From: Acidobacteriota bacterium
GTDB taxonomy: Bacteria > Acidobacteriota > Terriglobia > Terriglobales > Acidobacteriaceae
DNA: 38,977 nucleotides
NCBI GenBank assembly: GCA_021851465.1
Contig: JAJZDL010000003.1
Span: forward strand, 1 to 38,977
Reading direction: 5' to 3'
Shown: one piece after another, positions 17,497-25,208 of the stretch
Position numbering within the stretch: position 1 is the stretch's first letter
Layout of the letters: each line of letters begins with the position of its first letter
Position numbers and translations under genes: made by a program
The notes under the pieces: generated by a model
What the model was told of the DNA's origin: nothing
What the model saw: the letters and a program-made list of their open reading frames with translations, nothing else
Databases searched by the model: none

Positions 17497-17648
17497 GCCC
17501 CCATCGCAGAGGCTGTTTAGGGATCCCCACCATCAGTCGCCGCATTCGATAGCACGGGCCCCGCCATAAACTGTGCCGGGTTGTCACAGGGCGCTACTGG
17601 CTGCAATAATGCCGCGCAGGCTTGAATGAGGTTTTGCGAGGAGCGCAG

Positions 17649-19547
17649 ATGGAACGCAGGGACTTTTGCAAACTGATTGCGGCTACGGCCGCGGCCACGG
17701 CGGTACCCCAGGCAGCAGAGGCGGCACAGACGGCATCTACGGTGCCCGCGACTCCCGCGGCCCCGGCTGGGCGGCCGCCCAGGAGGATGCCTCCACCGCC
17801 GACCGCGGAGGAGATTGCGCAGGCGACCAGCTCCCCGACGTTCAAGAGCTTCGATACGCTGAGCGAGGATTATGCGGCGTTCTGCGCGACCCCGGCGGAC
17901 CAGCGCGAGTTCTTCGAGTTGAAAGATGGACAATTTGTGAAGGAGAAGCTGGACGAGGCGAGTTGGAAGCCCTCGGCGTGGGGCAATCCGCCGCGGCTGC
18001 CGGTTGCCGAAGGGTCGCAGGATGGCGTGCCGCTGGAGTCGCCGGTTTCCGGCCTGGGGGGAGATGGGCCGTACAAGCCGACGTGGGATTCGCTGCTGCA
18101 ATATGAGGCGCCGGAGTGGTACCAGGATGCGAAGTTCGGCATCTGGGCGCACTGGAGCCCGCAGTGCGTGCCGGAGGACGGCGACTGGTTTGCGCGCAAC
18201 ATGTACATGCAGGGTTCGGGCCAGAACAAAGACCAACTGGCGCACTACGGCGATCCCTCCAAGTTCGGCTACAAGGACCTGTGCGCGCAGTGGACGCTGC
18301 TGAACTGGGACCCGGACGAGCTGATCGCGCGGTACAAGAAGGCGGGGGCAAAGCTGTTTATCGCGCTGGCCAACCACCACGACGGCTTCGACGCATGGGA
18401 CTCGAAACACCAGCCGTGGAATGCGGCTGCGATCGGGCCGCACCGCGACGTGGTTGGCGGATGGGCGGCGGCGGCGCGGGCGCAGGGGCTGCGCTTCGGT
18501 GTGACGGTGCACCAGGCGCGCAATTGGTGGTGGTTCCAGACCTCGCATGACGCGGACAAGGCGGGGCCGATGGCGGGGGCGCCGTACGACGGGCGGATGA
18601 CCCTGGCGGACGGCAAGAACACATGGTGGGAGGGGCTGGATCCGCAGCGGCTGTATGGGCCGAAGCATCCGGTCGACGCTCTGCCGGACATCTCGTATGT
18701 GAAGAACTTCTACGACCGGACGCGCGACCTGATCGACCAGCACGATCCCGACCTGCTGTACTTCGACAACACGATGCTGCCGCTGGGCTGGGGCGGCATG
18801 AACATCGGCTCGTACTACTACAACAACAACCTGAAGACGCACGGCGGCAAGATGGAAGGCATCCTCAACGTCAAGGGAGTGCCGGACAAGCTGGCGAAGG
18901 CTGTGGTGGCGGATTACGAGCGCGGGATTACGAGCGCGATCATGCCGTATGTCTGGCAGTCGGAGACGTGCATCGGCGGCTGGCACTACGACCGCAAGCA
19001 GTTCATCAAGCCGGGGGAGTATGGCGGCTACCTGCCGCCGAAGGACTGCATCCACTGGATGATCGACGCGGTGAGCAAGAACGGAATCTTCATTCTGGAC
19101 ATCCCCGGCAAGCCCGACGGCACCATCGACAGCAAGGAGATCGCCGTTCTGGATGGGATCACCGCCTGGATGCAGGCCAACGGCGAGGCAATCTACGCGA
19201 CGCGGCCATGGACGGTCTACGGCGAGGGGCCGAACTCGGTGCAGGCAGGCTCGTTCCAGGGCAAGAGCGTGACCAAGCTGGGCGAGAAGGACATCCGGTT
19301 TACGCGCAACAAGGCCAATACCGTGGTCTATGCGATTGTGCTGGGCTGGCCGACGGCGGAGTTTGTGGTGGAGTCGCTGGGCACCGCGGCGGCGACCAAG
19401 CCGGGCAAGGTGGAGAACGTTCAACTGCTGGGCACCGACGCGAAGGTGAAGTGGAAGCAGACCGCCGCGGGCCTGTCGGTCCAACTGCCCAAGCAATATG
19501 ACCCGGCAGCCGACTACGCGGCGGCACTGAAGGTGCAGTTCGCCTGA
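17649..19547 (+). CDS. secreted alpha-L-fucosidase, GH29
   Basis: 632 residues from ATG 17649. The start gives a Tat-type leader: RRDF followed by a hydrophobic run and AAEA. The catalytic domain shows GH29 features: WAHWSPQCVP, AKLFIALANHHDGFDAWDS and the nucleophile strand LLYFDN, with D373 as probable nucleophile. The acid/base residue varies in GH29 and is not assigned. A C-terminal beta domain follows (about 530-632). It releases terminal fucose from glycans outside the cytoplasm. A 6-bp hairpin directly after the stop (CGCACC/GGTGCG) lacks a T-run. Confidence 0.88.
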   Translation: MERRDFCKLIAATAAATAVPQAAEAAQTASTVPATPAAPAGRPPRRMPPPPTAEEIAQATSSPTFKSFDTLSEDYAAFCATPADQREFFELKDGQFVKEKLDEASWKPSAWGNPPRLPVAEGSQDGVPLESPVSGLGGDGPYKPTWDSLLQYEAPEWYQDAKFGIWAHWSPQCVPEDGDWFARNMYMQGSGQNKDQLAHYGDPSKFGYKDLCAQWTLLNWDPDELIARYKKAGAKLFIALANHHDGFDAWDSKHQPWNAAAIGPHRDVVGGWAAAARAQGLRFGVTVHQARNWWWFQTSHDADKAGPMAGAPYDGRMTLADGKNTWWEGLDPQRLYGPKHPVDALPDISYVKNFYDRTRDLIDQHDPDLLYFDNTMLPLGWGGMNIGSYYYNNNLKTHGGKMEGILNVKGVPDKLAKAVVADYERGITSAIMPYVWQSETCIGGWHYDRKQFIKPGEYGGYLPPKDCIHWMIDAVSKNGIFILDIPGKPDGTIDSKEIAVLDGITAWMQANGEAIYATRPWTVYGEGPNSVQAGSFQGKSVTKLGEKDIRFTRNKANTVVYAIVLGWPTAEFVVESLGTAAATKPGKVENVQLLGTDAKVKWKQTAAGLSVQLPKQYDPAADYAAALKVQFA

Positions 19548-19652
19548 CGCACCGGTTTAGGTGCGCTGAAGAAGCTGCGGACCACACACCGGCGGCGGAG
19601 CCTGACAACGCGGTTGCAAGGCGCATCGACGAGTGGATGCCGTCAGAGTTGG

Positions 19653-19920
19653 CTATGAGGCGAGCCTACGGCGACGGCGGGTGGGAGTGGGCGCGGGCAG
19701 CAACGGGGCGGCGAGCTGCTCGTAGAGGCGGAAGAGGAACTCGACGCGCTCGCGGTCGGAGGCGAAGGGCTCGGGGCGGTAGCAGCGCTCGACGGCGCGG
19801 TCGAGGCGCTGGTGGGCCTGGACGAGTTCGGACGGCATGAGCAGCGGGTCGTAGAGCTGGGCGAGGGTGGAGTCAGGGTAGAGGGCGCGGGCGTCGAGGA
19901 TGGCCTGGGCGCGGGGTGCT
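19653..19920 (-). pseudogene. C-terminal remnant of an MmeI-family DNA methyltransferase
   Basis: About 88 codons with no start of their own, beginning right after the vsr stop. The residues carry the conserved end of MmeI/YeeA-type class I DNA methyltransferases: AQAILDARALYPDSTLAQ, LYDPLLMP, AHQRLDRAVERCYR and ERVEFLFRLYEQL. The matching N-terminal part lies on the same strand at 22207-22890. The intervening six hundred or so residues expected for a full enzyme, including the methyltransferase core, are absent. GC content here is high, like the genome and unlike the cassette next to it. Confidence 0.75.
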
Positions 19921-19921
19921 G

Positions 19922-20329
19922 TCAGGCCTTCAGCCCGTGAAGATAGATCAGCTTGTCGATGAATTTCCCTTTGCCAATCCTGCACTCAGGAATTCTTAGA
20001 ACGCTCCAACCTTGAGAACGAAGGAATGCCGTCGTCTCTTTATCTCTCGCGCGATTTCGTCCAATCTTATCCAGCCAATACTGCCGATTGCTGTTTGGAA
20101 TTCGACAGCACTGAACGCATCCATGCCAGAAGCAACCGTCTACGAAGACTGCTATTTTACGGCCCGGCCAAGCAAAATCCGGCTTTCCACGAATTGACCA
20201 CTGCTTGCGATATCCGGTGAGTCCTGCCAATCGAAGGAGGTTTGCTACAGCTTTCTCGGTGCTGAGATTGGACCGTGACTTGACTCTGGACATCGTTCTC
20301 GAACGAACGGCCTTCGAGACGTTGTCCAC
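19922..20329 (-). CDS. vsr: Vsr-type very short patch repair endonuclease
   Basis: 135 residues from a GTG start. Vsr nicks DNA beside T:G mismatches made by deamination of 5-methylcytosine. Visible landmarks: the N-terminal MSRVKSRSNLSTEKAV, catalytic D51 in GKPDFAW, the strand VFVDGCFWHGC with H69, then WLDKIGRNRARD and GWSVLRIPEC. The GTG lies two bases after the stop of the GIY-YIG gene, so the two are coupled. Its end abuts the methyltransferase remnant directly. Pairing with a cytosine-C5 methyltransferase is the classic context. A restriction role for Vsr-like enzymes is an alternative. Confidence 0.9.
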   Translation of the reverse strand: MDNVSKAVRSRTMSRVKSRSNLSTEKAVANLLRLAGLTGYRKQWSIRGKPDFAWPGRKIAVFVDGCFWHGCVQCCRIPNSNRQYWLDKIGRNRARDKETTAFLRSQGWSVLRIPECRIGKGKFIDKLIYLHGLKA

Positions 20330-20331
20330 GG

Positions 20332-20997
20332 CTAGTCCTCGGATTCGGATTCGTTTGGGTCCGCGGCGAACTCAGCAAACCGAACTGATGCAAGCCACTC
20401 TAAGCGTCTTGCTTGCGTATGCAAAGTGCGTCGTAGACCGGGTGAAACATCCCGTTCACTTATGACTTTGGCTAGGCTGGCGATCGTTCCAGCACGCCTG
20501 GCAATCCTTATATCAGGATGCTTCCGGTTGGCCCGCAAATCCTCTGGAACGATACAGACTCGGGTTGAGGGTGGCAGTTCTATAGGTTTTGTTTCAACCA
20601 TATCTTTCTCGTTAAGCACCGCGCTGAAGCTTGATGCAGCGAGGAGTTTCTGAAACACGGTGTATTCAGCCGCATTGAGATGCTGATTTGCGTCCTTCTG
20701 CGAGAGCGCCTGGATATGCCACAACGGCCACATCTCAACTTCATAGACTTCGAACGGATCAAGCACATTCATCGCAACTGCATCCGTCCGGTGGTTGGTC
20801 AGATGTCTCCGAATCCGCACCCGTAATTTCTCGCTAGTTTGTCCGACGTAAATTGGCTCGCCATCAAAATCATAGAAAGCGTAAACACCAAATTTGGCGT
20901 CTCCGACCTTGCGTCCGTTCTCACACATGATGTTCAACGCCGATGCCAGCGCCAACCTGATGGCAGCTACATCCGCGGGAACTCCGAGCCTAGGCAT
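20332..20997 (-). CDS. GIY-YIG nuclease, probable restriction endonuclease
   Basis: 221 residues. The GIY-YIG core is at about 37-66: GVY (37-39), IYVG (49-52), then an arginine-rich helix (LRVRIRRHL) with R59/R61 and H65. A glutamate in LNAAEYTVFQKLL could complete the active site. A C-terminal region of about 100 residues without recognised similarity may bind target DNA. Its first codons overlap the last codons of the methyltransferase gene by eight bases, and vsr follows two bases later. Position beside a cytosine methyltransferase suggests the restriction partner of a type II system. It lacks the Eco29kI-like sequence pattern, so the subfamily is uncertain. Confidence 0.75.
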   Translation of the reverse strand: MPRLGVPADVAAIRLALASALNIMCENGRKVGDAKFGVYAFYDFDGEPIYVGQTSEKLRVRIRRHLTNHRTDAVAMNVLDPFEVYEVEMWPLWHIQALSQKDANQHLNAAEYTVFQKLLAASSFSAVLNEKDMVETKPIELPPSTRVCIVPEDLRANRKHPDIRIARRAGTIASLAKVISERDVSPGLRRTLHTQARRLEWLASVRFAEFAADPNESESED

Positions 20998-22159
20998 AGA
21001 GTAGCGCAGCCTCGCTGTCGGCTACTACTTTGTGATCTGTTGCGAGTAGCGGAGATAAGAGATGCTGCGAAAGCCAGCGAACGACCGGGACAGCGACTCC
21101 ATCCCCTGCAATCTGGTATGCCTCGTTATAGGATGCCGGAAGTCTGTAGCTTTCAGGAATTCCCATCAAGCGTGCCGCTTCTCGGGTCGAGAGCAGACGC
21201 GAATGGATCGTGCCATCTCCAACGAAAAGCAGCCTTTGGCGGCTTGATCCACCGGATGGAGTGCGCAGGCAACCGCTAACTCCGTCAAAGCGAACTTCTA
21301 CTCTTTGGGTACGAATATTGTCGAAAGAACGAGTTCGACGGTAAAGCGTTCCAATTACCTCTTCTCCTCGTGCACACGCTTCCTCCACCTTGCGCACGTG
21401 TAGCGGAGCCATCAGACGTAAAAGCCTTGCCGTATAGTCAGGCGAGTCCCAATTGTCTGCCTCGCGCTCGATAATGTCTGCAAGGGTCGAACGGCGAGAT
21501 GGAGGCACCGATATGTTCCACCATACCCAGCTATCGCGCAAGCTGAAGGGCGCTCTTGCCCAAAGGCCGTCGAGACGAGGCGAGGTCCAGCGATAGTTGG
21601 GCACCATGCGACCGTTGATCAGGCGAGGGCTGATCATGGCTTGATTGATGTCGATTGCTACAAGGAAGATTCTAGGACGGGAGTGTGGCAAGAAGTGGAT
21701 GGCATCCATCATGAGAGTTCCGAATATGAACCCATCTTTTCGCAGTGCGCCCAAAATATCGTAAAAGTCCTGTCCATTCTTTGAATTTAGAAGTCCGACG
21801 ACATTCTCAAGAACGACCACCTTGGGTCCGCGTCCTTCCTGCTTTAGTTTCTTTGTGATCTTCAGGAGACTCCAGATGAGACCGCTTCTAGGGCCGGTCA
21901 ATCCCCGTCCTGACCCGGCGAGCGATAGATCTTGGCATGGAAACGAAGCCCAAATGAGATCTGCGGAGCCCGGTAAGTTCCTTGCATTGAGTTCGTTTAT
22001 GTCGCATTGAGCAAAAATTCGGTCAGAGCCCCTGAAATTTCGCAGGTACGCCTTCGCCTTCATCGGCGAGATGTCGTTTGCAAACTCGCACTTCCATGCT
22101 CGCCCCAGGCCTGTCCGGGCCATTCCGCCGCCTGCGAAAAACTCATAGAAGGATGGCAT
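20990..22159 (-). CDS. DNA (cytosine-5) methyltransferase, type II
   Basis: 389 residues from ATG 22159 with AAGGAG upstream; the longer open frame is not part of the gene. Motif I is FYEFFAGGGMARTGLG (4-19), motif IV PCQ with catalytic C75, motif VI ENV (118-120), motif VIII RPRIFLVAI (161-169), and motif X QIAGDGVAVPVV near the C-terminus. The region between VIII and X (about 170-330) is the target recognition domain; its specificity cannot be read. It is the first gene of the cassette and would be co-transcribed with the truncated MmeI-like gene upstream. Confidence 0.93.
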   Translation of the reverse strand: MPSFYEFFAGGGMARTGLGRAWKCEFANDISPMKAKAYLRNFRGSDRIFAQCDINELNARNLPGSADLIWASFPCQDLSLAGSGRGLTGPRSGLIWSLLKITKKLKQEGRGPKVVVLENVVGLLNSKNGQDFYDILGALRKDGFIFGTLMMDAIHFLPHSRPRIFLVAIDINQAMISPRLINGRMVPNYRWTSPRLDGLWARAPFSLRDSWVWWNISVPPSRRSTLADIIEREADNWDSPDYTARLLRLMAPLHVRKVEEACARGEEVIGTLYRRTRSFDNIRTQRVEVRFDGVSGCLRTPSGGSSRQRLLFVGDGTIHSRLLSTREAARLMGIPESYRLPASYNEAYQIAGDGVAVPVVRWLSQHLLSPLLATDHKVVADSEAALLYA

Positions 22160-22206
22160 CAACTCCTTTATAGCGCCGTAGCGAACAAGTGGCAAATGAA
22201 ATGATT

Positions 22207-22890
22207 TTAGATGTAGAGCTTGAAGGATTCCGGATCGAAGATGCCGGTGTCCTCGGCGAAGAGGCAGAAGAGGATGCGGACGAGAAAGCGTTCGAGGTCG
22301 TGGCCGACATAGCCGCCTGCCTTGAGGGTGTCGTGGAGCGCGCCCATGATGGCGACGGCCTTGAGGTTGAGCGGGTCCTGCGGCCTGGAGGAGTGGACTT
22401 TGTATCCGGGGATGAAGGCGAAGTCGCGGATGTGGCGGTGCAGCTCCGCGAGCGGAAACTCGGTGCGATGGAAGCGCAGGCCGCGAAAGAGCGGGAGATC
22501 GAGCTGGTCTTCCGGATCGAGGTCGTAGAGAGCGAAACGCTGGAAGTCGGAGAGGAGGATGTAGCGGGGGATGTCGTCGCCGCGGCCGGAAGATTGCAGA
22601 TCCTGGATGTAATCGAAGGCCTGCGCTTCGGCAGCCTCGAGACTGGCCCCGGCGCTCTTGTGCTCGACGAGCAGTTTGCCCTTCCAAAGAAGATCGATGA
22701 AGCCGTAGGTCTGCTTGATGCGCTGGACTGGCTCTTCAAACGAGGCGACGGTGCGGCGCGGGATTCCGAAGACGAGGAAGAACTCGTTCCAGAAGGTTTG
22801 CTTCTCGGCCTGCTCGCGGGTTTCGTCGGCCCAGGAGCGCGAGAACTGGATTGCCCGGGTCTTGATTTCGTTCCAGGAGAGGCTCGGCAT
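22207..22890 (-). pseudogene. N-terminal nuclease domain of a truncated MmeI-family enzyme
   Basis: 227 residues against roughly 900 expected for MmeI-type fused nuclease-methyltransferases. The N-terminal domain is intact: KQTFWNEFFLVFGI, then D66-x9-E76-H-K78 in DLLWKGKLLVEHK, matching the D-x9-ExK catalytic motif described for MmeI at nearly the same position. The helical part ends at LFCLFAEDTGIFDPESF, followed by KLYI and a stop at the cassette border. A TACAAT hexamer (22899-22904) lies eight bases before the ATG with no SD. The methylase and target recognition domains are gone, so normal function is lost unless the fragment has been repurposed. Confidence 0.8.
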
Positions 22891-23064
22891 TTGGGTCGAT
22901 TGTACTGGGTGGCAGTATGGCCTGGGCAGCGGGTGAAGCCGGAAAGCCAACAGGCGGGGTGGGCCGATGGGATGCCGGTGCGGGGTGGCGCGGAGATTGC
23001 GGCTTTGAATCCGCGGTGGATTGCGGGTCTACCTCCACATGCCGCGGGTTTATCTCCAGCCAGT

Positions 23065-24129
23065 TTATCTCCACATGAAGTAGAAGCCGGGGGCCTGGTC
23101 GAGGAGTTTGGAGGGGTTGGGGAAGAGGTCGTCGGAGCCGTCGGTGAGGACGGCGAGGAGGCCTTTTTTGTCGTCGGCGGGGCGTTCGACGGTGGGTTCG
23201 CCGGAGATGCCGACGGAGTGCGCGGTGTCCACAAGGGCGACGCGGAAGCCGCCGATCTTGTCGATGAGGCCGAGCGGGATGGCCTGTTGTCCGGTCCAGA
23301 CCTGGCCGGTGGCGAGCGGGCGGATCTTGTCGTCGGTGGTGTGGCGGCCGATTGCGACGTCGTGGACGAACTGGCCGTACATGTTGTCGACGATGGATTG
23401 GAAGTAGGCCTGTTCGGCGGGCGTCATCTCGCGGGTGGGGTCTCCCGCGTCCTTGAGCGTTCCGGCGTGGATGACGACGCTCTTGAGCCGCGCCCACTTC
23501 AAGAGGTCGCCGTAGTTGGTCCATTCCATGATGACGCCGATGGAGCCGACGACGGAGGCGTCGTTGGCGTAGATCTTGTCGCATCCGCTGGCGATGTAGT
23601 ATGCGCCGGATGCGCCGAGGGACTCGACGGAGGCGACGATCTTCTTGTGCTTCTCCTGGCGGACGCGGACCACCTCGTTGTAGATCTCCTGCGATGCGGC
23701 CGCGCCGCCGCCGGGAGAGTTGATGTGCAGGATGATGGCCTTGATGGAGCTGTCGTCGCCGAACTTGCGGATCTGGGTGTCGATCTTGTCGGCATCGAGG
23801 ATGACGCCGTCGAGGTCGATGACGCCGATCTTGGCCCCGCCGCCAAGCCCGTCGATGGAGGCGGAGGCGTCGCCGTTGAGGTCGCGAACGATGGCCCAGA
23901 CCATGGCGGTAATGAGCAACGCGATGACGGCGAAGGAGCCCCCAAGGATGGAGACCCAGAACCAGGCGGAGCGTCGCCTGCGCGGAGGTTGGCCGTAGAC
24001 CGGGTACGGCGCGGCCTGCGCGTACGGAGGGCCATACAGGGGTGCATACGCGGTGGGTGGCGCGGTGGCGGTGGCGGGCGGCGGTGTGGAGGTGTCAGGC
24101 GAAGGCGGGGTGGTCGGCTCTTCCAGCAT
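23065..24129 (-). CDS. sppA: signal peptide peptidase SppA, S49 family
   Basis: 354 residues, the short single-domain type. A Pro/Tyr-rich cytoplasmic N-terminus of about 50 residues precedes one membrane segment (about 58-80). The protease domain follows: INSPGGG (137-143), nucleophile S174 in SLGASGAYYIAS, VGSIGV and candidate general base K226 in GTLKDAGDPTREMT. It degrades signal peptides left in the inner membrane. It diverges from the glycosyltransferase gene. Confidence 0.92.
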   Translation of the reverse strand: MLEEPTTPPSPDTSTPPPATATAPPTAYAPLYGPPYAQAAPYPVYGQPPRRRRSAWFWVSILGGSFAVIALLITAMVWAIVRDLNGDASASIDGLGGGAKIGVIDLDGVILDADKIDTQIRKFGDDSSIKAIILHINSPGGGAAASQEIYNEVVRVRQEKHKKIVASVESLGASGAYYIASGCDKIYANDASVVGSIGVIMEWTNYGDLLKWARLKSVVIHAGTLKDAGDPTREMTPAEQAYFQSIVDNMYGQFVHDVAIGRHTTDDKIRPLATGQVWTGQQAIPLGLIDKIGGFRVALVDTAHSVGISGEPTVERPADDKKGLLAVLTDGSDDLFPNPSKLLDQAPGFYFMWR

Positions 24130-24163
24130 ACTGTGGAGTTTAGACTATTTCGCGGTTTGCGAT

Positions 24164-24213
24164 GGCGGCGAATTTTCTTCCGGGCGGCGCAGACCCAGGG
24201 CGGCGAATTTTCT
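24164..24213. repeat. 15-bp direct repeat in the sppA / glycosyltransferase gap
   Basis: GGCGGCGAATTTTCT is found at 24164-24178 and again, identical, at 24199-24213, 35 bases apart start to start. The AT-rich core stands out in this high-GC region. It lies between two divergent start codons and could be a pair of regulator sites or part of a promoter. Confidence 0.6.
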
Positions 24214-24270
24214 GAGAGCAGGCGCTGCGGAGTGCGGCTTCTGCGGTTAAGCTGGTAGTTTGGGGAGTGG

Positions 24271-25095
24271 ATGGCAAGCCCGCGGTTGAGCATCGTGATT
24301 CCGGCGTACAACGAGAGCGCGCGCATCGAGCGGACGCTGGAGCGGGTGCTGGCCTGCGTCGCCGCGCAGGGCTGGGACGCGGAGGTGCTGGTGGTCGACG
24401 ACGGCTCCGCGGACCGGACGGCGGAGATTGTGCAGGCCTGGATGGAGCGCGCGCCCCGGCTGCGCCTGGTGCGCAACGAGGGCAACCGGGGCAAGGGCTA
24501 CTCGGTGCGCAACGGCCTGCTGCAGGCCGCGGGCGAGGTTGTGATGTTTACCGACGCGGACCTTTCCGCGCCGATGGAAGAGGCAGAGCGGCTGCTGGCG
24601 GCCATCCGCAATGGGGCGGACGTGGCGATCGGTTCGCGCTGGATGGACCGCACACGGCAGACCATCCACCAACCGCTGTACCGGCGGTTCTTCGGCCGCT
24701 GCTTCAACTGGGTGACGCGCATGGCGATGGGGCTGCCGTTCAAGGACACGCAGTGCGGCTTCAAGGCGTTCCGGCGAGAGGCGGCGCAGGTGATCTTCCG
24801 GCTGCAGCGGATCGAGCGCTGGGGCTTCGACCCGGAGATTCTGTTCATCGCGCGCAAGCTGGGATACGACATTCGCGAGGTGCCGGTGACCTGGGGACAC
24901 GACGAGCGCAGCCGTATGAGCTATCTGCGAGACGGCATGAAGATGCTGCAGGAGATGGCGGCAATCCGCGCCAACTCGCTGGCCGGACGCTACGACCGCG
25001 ACATCGCAGCGCTGAAGGACACCAGCGCAATGGTGACCGCTCCGGTGCAGTCGGCGAAGGCCAGCCCCAGCGCGCAGGCACCCCCGCACGGCTAG
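24271..25095 (+). CDS. GT2 glycosyltransferase, dolichyl-phosphate-glucose-synthase-like
   Basis: 274 residues. The GT-A fold is seen in VIPAYNESARIERTL (9-23), VVDDGSADRT and the DXD-type metal site FTDADLSAP. The C-terminal GFDPEILFIARKLGY and VPVTWGHDERS segments are typical of ALG5/DPM1-like enzymes that load a sugar onto a polyprenyl phosphate. There is no clear C-terminal membrane segment. Donor and acceptor are not determined. Its neighbours (sppA, GH53) give no pathway clue. Confidence 0.85.
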   Translation: MASPRLSIVIPAYNESARIERTLERVLACVAAQGWDAEVLVVDDGSADRTAEIVQAWMERAPRLRLVRNEGNRGKGYSVRNGLLQAAGEVVMFTDADLSAPMEEAERLLAAIRNGADVAIGSRWMDRTRQTIHQPLYRRFFGRCFNWVTRMAMGLPFKDTQCGFKAFRREAAQVIFRLQRIERWGFDPEILFIARKLGYDIREVPVTWGHDERSRMSYLRDGMKMLQEMAAIRANSLAGRYDRDIAALKDTSAMVTAPVQSAKASPSAQAPPHG

Positions 25096-25208
25096 TGTTG
25101 TGTCCCTGAAGCGCTCGCCGCAATTCGATCGTTGCCGGGAGGCTGGTGCCGGCGCGCAGCCGGAAGCTCATCGCGGAGCAGGCGCGCGGCGACGCAGAAG
25201 GGTGGACC

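Larger units (their letters stand above)
19922..22206 (-). mobile_element. horizontally acquired restriction-modification cassette
   Basis: Three tightly coupled minus-strand genes (cytosine methyltransferase, GIY-YIG nuclease, vsr) sit between the two ends of an MmeI-like gene on the same strand. By eye the cassette has roughly balanced GC, while both flanks are well above 60% GC, with a sharp change near 19920 and 22205. No transposase, integrase, direct repeat or terminal inverted repeat was found at the borders. Replacement by homologous or illegitimate recombination in a defence hotspot is therefore more likely than transposition. Confidence 0.7.

Noticed and set aside
19548..19565. Terminator after the fucosidase gene
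   Set aside because: The CGCACC/GGTGCG stem is only six base pairs and lacks a T-run.
20332..20997. Assignment of the GIY-YIG protein to the Eco29kI family
   Set aside because: Size and neighbour fit, but the sequence around the core and C-terminus does not resemble what I know of Eco29kI.
19900..22210. Transposon carrying the restriction-modification cassette
   Set aside because: No transposase or integrase gene, and no terminal repeats or target duplication could be seen at either border.
22160..22687. N-terminal extension of the cytosine methyltransferase frame
   Set aside because: The extension is out of frame over the MmeI-like gene and Arg/Pro-rich. The internal ATG at 22159 has a good SD and starts at motif I.
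22189..24258. Long plus-strand frame across the truncated MmeI-like gene and sppA
   Set aside because: It is antisense to two recognised proteins and strongly biased to Gly, Val, Asp and Glu, as expected for a shadow frame.
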